Shown: one piece after another, positions 32,801 through 36,589 of the stretch
How positions within the stretch are numbered: the stretch's first letter is position 1
How the letters are laid out: every line of letters starts with the position of its first letter
Source: Strigamia acuminata
Lineage: Eukaryota; Arthropoda; Chilopoda; Geophilomorpha; Linotaeniidae
DNA: 64,000 bases
Assembly (NCBI GenBank): GCA_949358305.1
Contig: OX442315.1
Location: 12,924,427 to 12,988,426 of the forward strand
Direction: 5' to 3'
Position numbers and translations under genes: made by a program
Notes under the pieces: generated by a model
What the model was told of the DNA's origin: nothing
The model's input: only the letters and a program-made list of their open reading frames with translations
Database searches by the model: none

Positions 32801-35691
32801 CGTCGAATTTAGAATTTTTGCGCCTTGTAACTGTTCAAATAATGGCAATTGTGCACAAAATGAGAAGGAAAAAAGCAACTAGACACAAATACTGGGTTCG
32901 ACCCATTTGAAATCACCAATGTTAAAACGGGGCGCCATGTTTGAAACATAACGTCATCAGATGCCTCTTAATTGGCTGCGGAAAAATAGAAATAAATCCT
33001 ACTTATAAAATCCGCCGCGAATTCGCATTTTCAGCAGAAAGTGATGTCACAAACGTCATTTTTAGGCCCGTATCCGCAAGTGTGACGACATTGCGGCCAT
33101 AATCCAATCCCTTTACCATCAACTATCAACTCCACCTGGCGTGGTGGGGTTGGACTAGGCCATATGGGTTTTGTGTTGTTTGAATATGCAAACGCGTGTG
33201 ATTTTTTTTACCGCTTTCAAAATATTGTAAGTTAAAACGCACTTTTATAAATCACCATTTAACTGCACGCCCACATTTGTTGTTTTAGTACATACCGAAA
33301 ACCGAGCTTTTAAATACAGCAAATACTTGTACCTCTACAGTTTTTAGATATATTCCAACGATATCTAATTGCGCTATGCTCCACAGATATTCCAAAGTGA
33401 ATTTTGGTTTAAAAAGCCATAAATCGACCAATTGCACCTCGCACCAACTCGTGAAATTGGTCTTTTTCTCAGCAGTTTTTTTCTTAAAATACTTCATCTT
33501 CATGAAAGTAATTTGTGGAGACGGAGCACACGCAGTAAGTGATGGAAAAGCTATTTTCTCCATGTAGTTCACCGTGACCACATTGCGCGTTGGATACGTG
33601 AAATAATAGAAAATGCGGTTTTGAATCATGAAAAGACACAAACTCATACAAATGAGCAAAATTGCATTCTTCAGATATTTCTGCCCGCTCGATTTCAATA
33701 TTTTGCTTTCAACTTGACTGGTGCATTCTTTGTAGTTCTTCTCTATTATTGACAGTTGTTTAGTTTTCATCGTCTTTTGTTGAAGCTGTTTTCTGATAGT
33801 CTTTACAATTGCAATCCAAATTTCAGCAATAGATAACACGGATAGACCCAAGTAAAGTCCCAAATTGCCACCAATGTCCACGAATAAGCTGATTAAATCG
33901 TATTGTAGACGTTCATTTAACACCATTTCGGTACTATCGCCTTCAATTACAAATATCGAGTCATTTAAGCTCCCGTGGTGTTGCGGAACCATGGCTATAG
34001 AATATGTGTTTTGGGTACACACAGTGGGGCATTTGCAGAGCCTGCTTGAGTACACTTTAGGTATGACAGTCACATTAAGAGCTGCAGCTAAATTGTTTGC
34101 TGAATCTTGCCAATCACTAGAATTGCAAGGAGGATGATTGATGCTCCAATGGAAAAATGGAAATCTGTTTATTTTGTTTGAAAAAATAAATAAATTAGCT
34201 GAATGGTCTGCTGCAGCAAAGAGTTCCACAATATTACCTGCAAGTTGTCAGTTTTTTAATTCTATTGACCACGCATGTTCTGTAACATTTTTCAAATTCC
34301 TCGTTGTTATTGGTACATGGTGTTCCAGGTCTATCGATGAAATTGTACTAAAAATATATATATAAATATAATTTATTTTAATTGTAAATGATTATTTTTG
34401 TAAATCAATCACTTTTCTCAATGCGAGTCGCACTGCAATATTAATATTGCTCGGTACTGGCATAAAGTAATAAAAATCGACGTTGTTTTTAATAGTAAGC
34501 TGAAAAAATATGTTGTGGCGTTGTTGTAGTGAATTTGGTTTTATTTGAGGGCTTACCGTTGGCATGCAATACTTGTATTTTCGGATAACGAGTTTCAGCG
34601 CTGTTCTGGATACGTCGGTTTCTGAAATACGATTTCAGTTTGATACAACGCACATGACAGAAGTTCACATATTTGCTTACTTGATGGTTCAAAATTTGAA
34701 CAATATCCCAGTATCGTTGTTTCCGATTTTATTGTGACATTCTTAAGTATAAAAGTATTCAGTTATATTATTTGCACATTAAAAAATGCATTTGACTAAT
34801 AATAATATTGGGAATGCATTTCATAATTAGTTTTATAAAACGTATTTTTATTTGCAATCCAAAGGCATCCAAAAATGGATTACAAAATGCAGTCTTGAAA
34901 CCCAATGCAAGGATAACATGGACTCATATCCGTGTGTTCATTTTTCTACCGCACTGTATTCTGGGATGAAAAATGTAACAAACATGCTTAGTTGGCAAGC
35001 AATTAATGACACGTGATTGCTGTCATCCAATCGGCGCACGGAACAACGAAGCAATAGGAAATAACACACGGATGCGGGTCCAAATTATCCTTCGTTCATG
35101 GATGAAGTGATTTTGCAACTAACTCATGTATTAGATTGCAGTTTTCAAGCCTAAATAATCATAGTGCATATTGAGGCCACAATTTTGTACTCACGTGCTT
35201 AAATTCAAAATCCTTCAAGGCACTCCGGGTGTTTGTAAAGTTCCAAATTGAATTGTAATCCACATCGCTGTTGTATTGTATGATTTTGAAATAGGGCATT
35301 ATTCTACTGAACTGGTCTCCCATACCTCGTTTTTCTAAAAGGTTAAAGTTGTAATCATTTTCAAATATGCAAACCTGCATGTCTGGCATTTGAAATAAAG
35401 ATGTGTAGTCAAAATGAATATCGACTGCTAAAGGATATGTGTAGTAAAAGGAAATTCTTTCCACCGTTTGGTATAGACAAAGCGACGAGCAGCAAATGAG
35501 CAAAATGGCCAAAATAAAACGCGTGTAAATCGAGTTGTTGGAATCGAACAAATCATTAAACTCTTGTGGCAATTCGACAACATTTTCTCTGTCATAATTG
35601 GAAATATGTCTTCGAATACTATGACGAAGCGCTTTTTGTGCCACATTTGATGTATGGTTGCAGTTCATTTTGTGACATCCAATTGGTAGAT
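11464..35691 (-). CDS. Gene B: two-repeat DEG/ENaC-family cation channel, complete model
   Basis: Eleven exons: 35195-35668 (acceptor at 35692), 34681-34741, 34557-34621, 34413-34499, 34238-34347, 33333-34164, 14336-14417, 13857-13957, 12550-12657, 11917-12023 and 11464-11857. Their lengths sum to 2421 bases, 807 codons with the TAA stop, with no phase conflict. Predicted layout: TM1a about residues 51-68, TM2a about 357-384, a basic linker of about 50 residues, TM1b about 432-448, TM2b about 764-788. It would sit in the plasma membrane with both ends and the linker inside. Intron 6 (18.9 kb) contains the retrotransposons E1 and E2. Gene A is the nearest paralogue. Whether the long intron is still spliced properly is unknown. 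Confidence 0.85.
11917..12023 (-). CDS. Gene B exon 10: repeat 2 cysteine-rich ectodomain
   Basis: 107 bases, phase 0 to 2. It encodes NPCIDKTEFDECRKNC and ends at a GTAATA donor; same size and cysteine spacing as gene A exon 10. Confidence 0.8.
12075..12531. mobile_element. MITE with 8-bp target duplication
   Basis: Terminal inverted repeats TAAGCCTGCTATTTTTGCGG at both ends and an exact 8-bp duplication GCAATAAT (12067-12074, 12532-12539), as in hAT-like elements. The interior has ATTGGCC/GGCCAAT inverted motifs and a repeated CGTCCGCAATA-type motif. Intron 9 of gene B; absent from gene A, so it inserted after the duplication. Confidence 0.85.
12550..12657 (-). CDS. Gene B exon 9: repeat 2 ectodomain
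   Basis: 108 bases, phase 0 to 0, acceptor TTTAG and donor GTAAGT; conserved with gene A exon 9. Confidence 0.78.
12785..13334 (+). mobile_element. Solo LTR, family S (copy 1)
   Basis: Starts TGTTATCG and ends CCAGTCACA, with an exact 4-bp duplication AAAC on both sides (12781-12784, 13335-13338). Shares its 3' half with 37694-38279 (CTAGACAACG, AAAGGCCAA, GGAGTC, TGAGTATG, AAGACCATA-like blocks). Located in intron 8 of gene B. Confidence 0.7.
13355..13856 (-). other. Rest of gene B intron 8
   Basis: No gene seen. A run of 17 G lies near 13759-13775. Confidence 0.6.
13857..13957 (-). CDS. Gene B exon 8: repeat 2 ectodomain
   Basis: 101 bases, phase 1 to 0, acceptor CCACAG and donor GTAAAA. 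Three bases longer than gene A exon 8, so in-frame. Contains LNCEKCYYE. Confidence 0.75.
13958..14335 (-). other. Gene B intron 7
   Basis: AT-rich intron without recognisable structure. Confidence 0.6.
14336..14417 (-). CDS. Gene B exon 7: repeat 2 ectodomain
   Basis: 82 bases, phase 0 to 1, acceptor TTTTTAG and donor GTACTG. The only stretch here with a conserved frame relative to gene A exon 7 (NES.IPT.LGNC). It lies just left of the retroelement-filled intron 6. Confidence 0.7.
14559..15144 (+). repeat. E1 5' LTR
   Basis: 586 bp. Promoter-like TATTTAA near 14739, AATAAAA poly(A) signal near 15084. Contains perfect hairpins at 14627-14647 (8-bp stem) and 14891-14909 (7-bp stem, nested within an 8-bp outer stem). 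Confidence 0.92.
15147..15164 (+). promoter_or_regulatory. E1 primer-binding site, tRNA-Pro-like
   Basis: TGGGGGCCTGTCCGGGAT lies two bases inside the 5' LTR. It differs at two positions from the tRNA-Pro primer-binding site known from murine leukaemia-type retroviruses and is identical to the E2 site. Confidence 0.75.
15231..18017 (+). CDS. gag: E1 Gag polyprotein
   Basis: 928 codons from the first ATG (15231). The N-terminal third is basic and disordered, with two sets of tandem repeats (two to three copies of a 23-residue unit, then about five of a 17-residue unit). The centre is acidic and Gln/Asn-rich. A Ty3-type capsid-like region spans roughly residues 585-750, with FDGTWRAGNKFL and GEAREWY blocks. 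A single CCHC zinc knuckle (CNYCNEVGHWRRDC) sits near residue 885. It would form the particle shell and bind RNA. The core is clearly related to E2 Gag (FDGSWKAGDRFL, AREWY). The N-terminal repeats are absent from E2. Confidence 0.92.
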   Translation: MTKSNKKTRNPSTASARRKAMESAKARAEALASPALDKLPPESTKRNTIGKTPIDKNNADKLPPESTKRNTIGKTPIDKNNANKLPPESTKENIVGKTPIGKTPNHAEKTSVGHTPIGKTPNHAAKTSVGHTPIGKTSNHAEKTSVGHTPIGKTPSHAEKTSVGHTPIGKTPNHAEKTSVGQTPINKTSTKPQPDPPINNKQINFTDEVEEDSDKSQDGYSLFDKYDNNQSNRVTITHGYNSSKSQINRCREAYEIARLMGIPYDEEGDPLAQLDMILRLTRERAEKRAIRQGKKAVKRQKTNNQTTDSYDSTRTSSDADDESEADSLDSKGINVQGWASIVDEPVEVQNEFLEAFQQDSRNNRGRQSWAFAQSFAAKAGHTSQTPNDPNSEMIRLINQKNQVRNQQGQDRLAMPSLEDIRTVKANVDAANEAAKTKIKTANDAEREAARINSQLHGERKSTIRIKQNNGVLSGTAVNGIFPPGTQLAATSPNLTNQNSPQHQNSSQNHQFLPQNGNISPSYGSQSQSDPILEERLRMIEEHIRADSRTGRNQDLDERDEQNENLLRKYSADRWALDNKDRNIKWPQLRLMKFDGTWRAGNKFLNEVALTISRLGAEPDEMVVKGLPEMLVGEAREWYVEANLKYWEQFVVAFNTQYGETQKEIRQRVSLMQQATGEELRAYFLRAKSLFNELYTPLDAYAQRLIFDKGLNEASKKVLRDMNAPTTDSFEQLLKFVDKRHEEVNDRYTDALTPEERKLVQLRIQRIHARNNDAGRLIRSRTFLNGDIEAAPPKKPSDKSTSNPIPAPKAYRASTNSDATNLEDGRESEEDDSEQNSEGDANKTEHHNPKSDKHYEKRDFTKRSFTRTENSTTRPCNYCNEVGHWRRDCPKRKKRKEEKKAAENEALLEKLTAKFEELTKNWLKQTEKK
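15339..15785 (+). repeat. Two tandem repeat arrays in the E1 gag 5' region
   Basis: A 69-bp unit is repeated about 2.5 times (15339-15530) and a 51-bp unit about five times (15531-15785). Both keep the reading frame. The shared element is GATTGGAAAAAC encoding IGKT. Near-identical copies indicate recent expansion. Confidence 0.9.
18014..18364 (+). CDS. E1 candidate -1 frame extension of Gag
   Basis: In the -1 frame relative to gag, the sequence stays open from the GAGAAAAAATAA at the gag stop to a TAG at 18362-18364 (about 115 codons). The predicted peptide is highly charged and ends with a Ser/Pro/Arg-rich stretch. Its position matches that of pol in E2 and E3, which also lie in -1 after gag. 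It could be a C-terminal extension made by frameshifting or a decayed remnant; no domain is recognised. Confidence 0.4.
   Translation: MNLSARPEDRTPNRTTNETINQAINEIITEEIDKLKIELDNKETSDSDSEDELKTKWKNTNWLEKQIKELQTKIAYFTTAYFTTEKLKYRGSTTGRRRTTPPPSMSALKESLERKM
18444..19029 (+). repeat. E1 3' LTR
   Basis: 586 bp, apparently identical to the 5' LTR, followed by the AACT target duplication. Confidence 0.93.
19183..20200 (-). repeat. E2 3' LTR
   Basis: 1018 bp; the internal neighbour at 20201-20212 reads GGAGGGGGAAG on the minus strand, a typical polypurine tract. Contains ACCGCTT/AAGCGGT and CATTGAC/GTCAATG hairpins. Confidence 0.94.
20237..23002 (-). CDS. E2 third ORF: long accessory protein of unknown function
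   Basis: About 921 codons starting at the ATG at 23002, which directly abuts a strong splice acceptor (pyrimidine-rich, CCTTCCAG, then ATG). This suggests expression from a spliced subgenomic mRNA, as envelope genes of Ty3-type retroviruses are. The protein shows no signal peptide or membrane segment, so it does not look like an envelope. Residues 1-200 may be folded; a basic PRKRKRSK signal near residue 200 suggests nuclear entry; the middle is Pro/Thr-rich; the C-terminal part has a Pro-rich linker before a basic segment. I do not recognise a family. Confidence 0.85.
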   Translation of the reverse strand: MALRKTWGPLDPACITRGGIFRGALPDFYRRCFGEDADPWRLRILHSRCIARRWVRDCTLLDTFPEGMREGIATELARDDDPKSPIFHPGLSSQYTGNPAEEHVLHAWRAAETEEAREAIYQHYRQQLVDTATAVAERILQNEGMTADDIHLWFERLRLGESTPQWRPRMGILTSQAEMWQLHYLGILGPKSSYPRKRKRSKGAGDSQSRSPATTKKQRVAQNTTEGNEAGPSTSTVRDPSQYSRPRIFINRQIKDGKECKEVWMSGDEERVSRPSTSRRPLTHREQRKKDRKERYFARCEARGRPIPEPAYASKRAGRRGGSQSGERNVPAADTRDLREILTQMKRTKLTRFDPAMKHARKMGVVTDGKVTPHEVARWLADYINSRPRPDGMPTAIVQPSGSGQHLPALQVAMTGVQTTETPPPPTQPTPPLPTPTLPTKTQPPPNLPPPSLLNSSDPPDLPTDRSVPLPVGQSIAQECRANLTGIYRPSQPRSGSSALFFERRDEEARLAREAANPTISELSAFRFVMEDPRVSAPALRGVDQAQRYFIEWATAMMSKLSCAFTADSERSNPVNRRSLQLSLTKVMMQLLTPALFGEGRQAMAAWSVVDREGVQVPRALLAEWSSILPDPVLTRYELTRDVVNPEFEGYKLRSTAFRYTSATWTAAPTQQLRALTIQTEESAEDVEMVISPTSGVPIPPPMPAEISPQGPALFEVAGKPKRLLCRTPPVRSVEQTKPTPPGTSPARAATSTQAVIPAATQKPKPAPPPPDYYGRIIDEFPHLSMTTATRRFILAQRDKGKSVFIWLHNQIRKTKDLIFHQRLLRAHRAPVTPAEANAIRHTNTGFSAYIPSVWLHERTRAPHEPVDGHALCFITEHEDPRDRSSALVGDLPAPPGTQPPVPGVSYAQVTDSVSGPPGKK
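23027..24406 (-). other. E2 spacer between pol and the third ORF
   Basis: Non-coding. It is rich in short inverted repeats, for example AATATTCT/AGAATATT near 23554-23574, GAGTGC/GCACTC near 23760 and TCAATC/GATTGA near 23960. It ends with the splice acceptor for the third ORF at about 23003. Confidence 0.6.
24407..28477 (-). CDS. pol: E2 Pol polyprotein (protease, RT, RNase H, integrase)
   Basis: 1356 codons from the ATG at 28477, but the frame is open back to the slippery sites at 28528-28546, so translation is most likely as a Gag-Pol fusion. Order: aspartic protease (LDSGADRS, about residue 100), reverse transcriptase with a CIDYRPLN block and YLDD active site, RNase H (HTDAS...), integrase with an HHCC finger (H..H..CQRC), catalytic Asp in SVDVMGP, Asp in SDNGPQF and Glu in NPVERLN, then a GPY/F-type module (KRDGPY). 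Uninterrupted. The C-terminal tail is acidic then basic; no chromodomain is recognised. Confidence 0.96.
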   Translation of the reverse strand: MKKKGFNKGFDKPPPVKEMGSDIANAQIQDRANNALQVITANAEAEAEEPNLLLEELPQVVEDTEEFRVFMCNVAVEYTNRLCMLPMTIEREKIMGLLDSGADRSFVSEDIVASLGLTDKIKGVNKNIRLKTANGMARPKGVILLTMEWLGGVEQHPFLVLPTCDRIFLLGLDLMASMEIQPNPITKSWNYIRNDKERPAIVVPPALVKEAADKTQWEKGLKKFVQDYDFKAFVTELQRDNVVETLVADAALELNEAAALRRVLLKYEGILSKKPGRTNRAIHEIKLTDNKPIRVAYKGMNPQKREIVQKMCQEMLDSGIVSEAQGEYATRVVLVMRPGSDPRLCIDYRPLNAVTEIDPIQMPSIESILRELSPFSWVTTMDLSKGYWQVEMRPEDKLKTAFYSPIGRLMFNVMPFGLVNAPSTFQRLIESVLGDILHQFVWAYLDDIVIASKTFEEHIEHIDQVLTRLAKAGLHVHPGKSKFCRKELAFLGYRIGVNGLAIGPEKIDAINRFPPPEDVKGVQRFMGMINFFGRLLPGLAEVAAPVTDLLKNENEFVWSNECNIAFNAIKRMLTEVGVMPLPDLNRPFILHTDASRVGLGAALLQTHVRDGVEQDLPCMFISRKLQGAEKNYNATELECLAVVWAIRKFRDYLEYTKFVVHTDHQALQWLMKLKEPAGRLARWQLELMACDLTIQYKPGKYNVVADALSRAPVSDPIDADDDGEDDSRIIYCPTSCHRWDLRKMNEIPTASPADVKFCGFWTRLYQPAADNYPNAKKEFKLERRINDPLLSAFHARVGKQMKSNPPTREEIIVQQKLDKKCQDRARFVLTGRYPPNLTRRQKRRYAHESIDYLLDDGLLVKHHPNHQDDLSESDTAVKVVIPASLIGRVLWLLHGHPLASHAGVSRTLYRATQLFHWTGMKKDIALFVHQCQRCQACKPRSKSPFETIFLGPYAPFDCLSVDVMGPKPVTGNKNAYIIVIMDVATRWPELYAVARPSAEKIVECIYDVALRYGFPRKIISDNGPQFISKIWGKFCEKFGIVASHTSTYNPRTNPVERLNRDIKYALSIFTDIHNRWDEYLREIAFSIRTTVSRTRDFSPAYLNFARELRVPWDPRVAESVNVVDPEKPHEYVYKLEQTISNTYKHMMAHIFNMRDRILQDKSGGKFVNFEINDLVWKDAHTLSNAARGITASLADKRDGPYVIIGKHGGNAYKLRKLEDNTEHKSIQVRELTPYIPEFPQEMWAKGQVKSKTDGQIVDMFAGESEKAPPSDNEEYFDAPSPPVNEIVESVPDPILVGGETGETPETNTKNTDKKENNNEEVQTQKTTKNIVPASIRNLRPKRDNPFIKGGKVVGKK
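28501..31584 (-). CDS. gag: E2 Gag polyprotein
   Basis: 1027 codons from the ATG at 31584. A long charged, RS/RE-rich disordered N-terminal half (arginine-serine tracts around residues 450-560) precedes a capsid-like core (FDGSWKAGDRFL, AREWYQ, RYGETPEE) and a CCHC knuckle (CFKCNQPGHYSNEC) close to the C-terminus. Shares the core with E1 Gag. The stop TAA at 28501-28503 follows two slippery heptamers. Confidence 0.94.
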   Translation of the reverse strand: MADNTRVTDSDSDANKRAGSRKGADYHLRSGGPLPKASAHEARQKRRKPKPDRRSASEASHPSRTETRQRLDETERGEEQSHSKLPRSNRDGETSGNEVLSRNQSPRLTHDTEVGSPKAASPIQKTASNTTANSALNTPVTHSRPASVVSEGHKSNSSSVKRVSSQPYSVSGTLIDAMQLAQAEGVRYTLPTGKITVYETLQIVRAALKAHSVSPQITIVEGAHAQQLVDSAQFEADAENEARQAIRERRRKLAEREAQALEYGRTQPNPTTPEEVEIVDRALRAHRYAFHSQQEAERAFMARLRRDDPKSVRKPEVSSSELSDESLEGDPKRTPKAKPKPQPERATPATPRKRDASAREQQTRPRMQALDSATNNAITRLINANNARRNEEQALTSQQQDNPQGTEWQQPVPILKDDESSRRQSHDRTSSREEGKRDERPKYYHYGNSDSSSDGLESNAPSHHDSERGSGERRRERERDERRERERDDRRRGRKESNSSRRNPPRRSPSPDPSSDPSSNDDRRKEKSSNRRKRSNSPRDREKRRRSENSDHRREEFQDLPRQSAFTDSTGRQYTMGELGRALLGSLKAEGIDLSKRNDRNRSTGDRVKKKYAVSRRDTMSVTGNIRWQFYIQNRFDGSWKAGDRFLDEVIRIKTATKATVGDMLTHGIVELMTGSAREWYQGLKGVNWDDFLMRFDLRYGETPEEVSRKMRGLRQMPGETIMDYDIRARLLFEKAPMEFHATGFNLFFLGGLSEYSQRVLLEERAPTGGSYEEMSAFLFENTIDIEKRYYSALPEAEKAATAKRLKLSAERYGATDKIMRPTEYLSGIMELAEASVGLQIKNKLTSPLPSNPLAAPKKAPTASAMQATLEEVKEGEEAEQNVGKSDEKEEKDDYSTDEEIRSYRDTLSTGCDEEGPLVHLIHRDRAVEEFRARLKPNAGRIPKYFRKNYTPPSKADPEKKKSTEAPRDKSNIRCFKCNQPGHYSNECPRTAKEDAKFDAIMKQMAEIKLAMAKNESKNESAQAAKK
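28528..28546 (-). promoter_or_regulatory. E2 gag-pol -1 frameshift sites, duplicated
   Basis: Two copies of A_AAA_AAC (minus-strand, 28528-28534 and 28540-28546), both in the gag frame, 12 bases apart. This is a classic -1 slippery heptamer. From either site the -1 frame runs open into pol. Confidence 0.85.
31637..31654 (-). promoter_or_regulatory. E2 primer-binding site, tRNA-Pro-like
   Basis: The minus strand reads TGGGGGCCTGTCCGGGAT two bases inside the 5' LTR, identical to the E1 site. Confidence 0.75.
31657..32674 (-). repeat. E2 5' LTR
   Basis: 1018 bp, apparently identical to 19183-20200; followed on the right by the target duplication CACT. Confidence 0.94.
32679..33332 (-). other. 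Right-hand part of gene B intron 6
   Basis: No gene. A segment near 33110-33180 matches 8235-8300 (CAACTCCACCTGG...GGGTTGGACT...GGTT), so it is a dispersed repeat. GTATCCGCAA occurs at both 32703 and 33069. Confidence 0.5.
33333..34164 (-). CDS. Gene B exon 6: TM2 of repeat 1 fused to TM1 of repeat 2
   Basis: One open exon of 832 bases, phase 2 in and 0 out (acceptor AAACAG, donor GTACAA). In order: CKCPTVC; YDLISLFVDIGGNLG and TM2 with LGLS and AEI; a cytosolic linker of about 50 residues; a second TM1; FYYFTYP; and a new ectodomain start with a conserved WC.VQL block. It is nine bases shorter than gene A exon 6, all in-frame. Two paralogues keeping this fusion open through substantial protein divergence argues that it is translated. 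Confidence 0.9.
34238..34347 (-). CDS. Gene B exon 5: repeat 1 cysteine-rich ectodomain
   Basis: 110 bases, phase 0 to 2, acceptor TTTTAG and donor GTAATA; encodes PC...FEKCYRTC, matching gene A exon 5 in length and cysteine spacing. Confidence 0.8.
34413..34499 (-). CDS. Gene B exon 4: repeat 1 ectodomain
   Basis: 87 bases, phase 0 to 0, acceptor TTTTTCAG and donor GTGATT; conserved YYFMP and VRL-LRK blocks with gene A. Confidence 0.75.
34557..34621 (-). CDS. Gene B exon 3: repeat 1 ectodomain
   Basis: 65 bases, phase 1 to 0, acceptor ATTTCAG and donor GTAAGC. A longer ORF in another frame overlaps it but contains a stop in gene A, so this frame is preferred. Confidence 0.72.
34681..34741 (-). 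CDS. Gene B exon 2: repeat 1 ectodomain
   Basis: 61 bases, phase 0 to 1, donor GTAAGC; conserved with gene A exon 2, including the N-x-T sequon. Confidence 0.72.
34742..35194 (-). other. Gene B intron 1
   Basis: AT-rich, no recognisable element. Longer than the 59-base intron 1 of gene A. Confidence 0.6.
35195..35668 (-). CDS. Gene B exon 1: N-terminus and TM1 of channel repeat 1
   Basis: 158 codons, donor GTGAGT. TM1 at about residues 51-68, then FYYTYP. Both paralogues conserve an acceptor (TTTTTCAG here, CTTTCAG in A) 23 bases upstream of the ATG and an open, similar frame across those bases. The true start may therefore lie in a further 5' exon not identified here. Confidence 0.85.
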
Positions 35692-36142
35692 CTGAAAAAT
35701 TTAGATATTTTTAACTTAGATAGTGCTTTTTTCGATTCTGGGTCACTTCTTCGAATTTCACTTCTCAGACAGTCATTTCGAAGACCATGTTTCTCGAATA
35801 GATCGTTTCGCAGAGAAATAGTTTTCGAAGAAACGTCCCATTCGAGAAGTGATCGTCTGAGAAGTAACCCGCAATTTTCAATTTTTGAAATGTTAAAGTA
35901 GTAATGAAATTTAATCAAACTTAGCAAAGTTTGGGCAATGCCACGAATGAAGGCTAATGAAGACACTGTGCGCCTTTCAGTCATTAAATGGCGTATTCTT
36001 GCCTCCCTTAGCAGGTCCTTACGTTTCTTCGGAGGGTTAGGCTTCAGTGTCTCCCTGTTCTCGACGCAGCGCCACAAGCATCCTGCAAATCCCAACATGA
36101 TTAGCACCCACAAAGGTGTTAAATCGGCCAGCTGCATTTGGG
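35619..36142 (-). CDS. Ionotropic-receptor-like C-terminal exon (last transmembrane segment), 3' end uncertain
   Basis: Follows an acceptor CTGTTCAG at 36143. Encodes MQLADLTPLWVLIMLG, a hydrophobic helix, then a basic tail. The pattern (Leu-x-Asp-Leu, aromatic, hydrophobic helix, Glu) resembles segment M4 of ionotropic receptors, the iGluR-related chemosensory channels of protostomes. It joins in phase with 36505-36589. The open frame runs into an inverted repeat and overlaps gene B exon 1, so the real end is probably earlier. The assignment is tentative; another membrane protein is possible. Confidence 0.35.
35745..35880. repeat. Imperfect inverted repeat
   Basis: GGTCACTTCT...CACTTCTCAGAC on the left pairs imperfectly with GAGAAGTGATCGTCTGAGAAGT on the right; possibly a small MITE just upstream of gene B. 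Confidence 0.45.
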
Positions 36143-36504
36143 CTGAACAGTGGCTTCAACTGTCGGTACGCCGACTGTATTTTTTTTGTAGGCAAAAATG
36201 CGAGAGCAGAGAGCTGGCATACTAGCATTCGAACATCATTTTCTGCGTTCTGTATCTATTTCAAGTTATAAATTGATCTTACTGTCTAGCTTACTAGATT
36301 TGGCTGTTACCACGTGCGTGACTTGTTTGGATGTGTGAAAACACCATTAACCATTAGGCATTTGCGTTGTTTTTAGTTGGCGAGGTGTTGCGTTATTCAC
36401 AAAACAACGCAACGCATGCGTTATTTGAGAACAATGCAATAACGCCAAAATAACGCCACAACGCCAAAAAAACTAACGCTATGACACAAAAATGATTTAC
36501 TAAC

Positions 36505-36589
36505 CATTATCTATGGCTCCTACAATTAAATTCAATGAAGCCAAAATACGAATCCACACGCTGATCACCGGAGTGAGATTCCGACGTTT
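36505..36589 (-). CDS. Penultimate exon of the ionotropic-receptor-like gene
   Basis: 85 bases, phase 0 to 1, acceptor CCACCCAG and donor GTTAGT. The peptide (RRNLTPVISVWIRILASLNL) fits the pre-M4 segment of ionotropic receptors (Pro..Ile...Ile..Leu). Joins in phase to the exon ending at 36142. No further upstream exon was identified. Confidence 0.35.

Noticed and set aside
34489-34692. 67-codon ORF over gene B exon 3 as the coding frame
   Set aside because: In gene A the matching frame contains a stop, whereas the shorter spliced frame is open and conserved in both genes.
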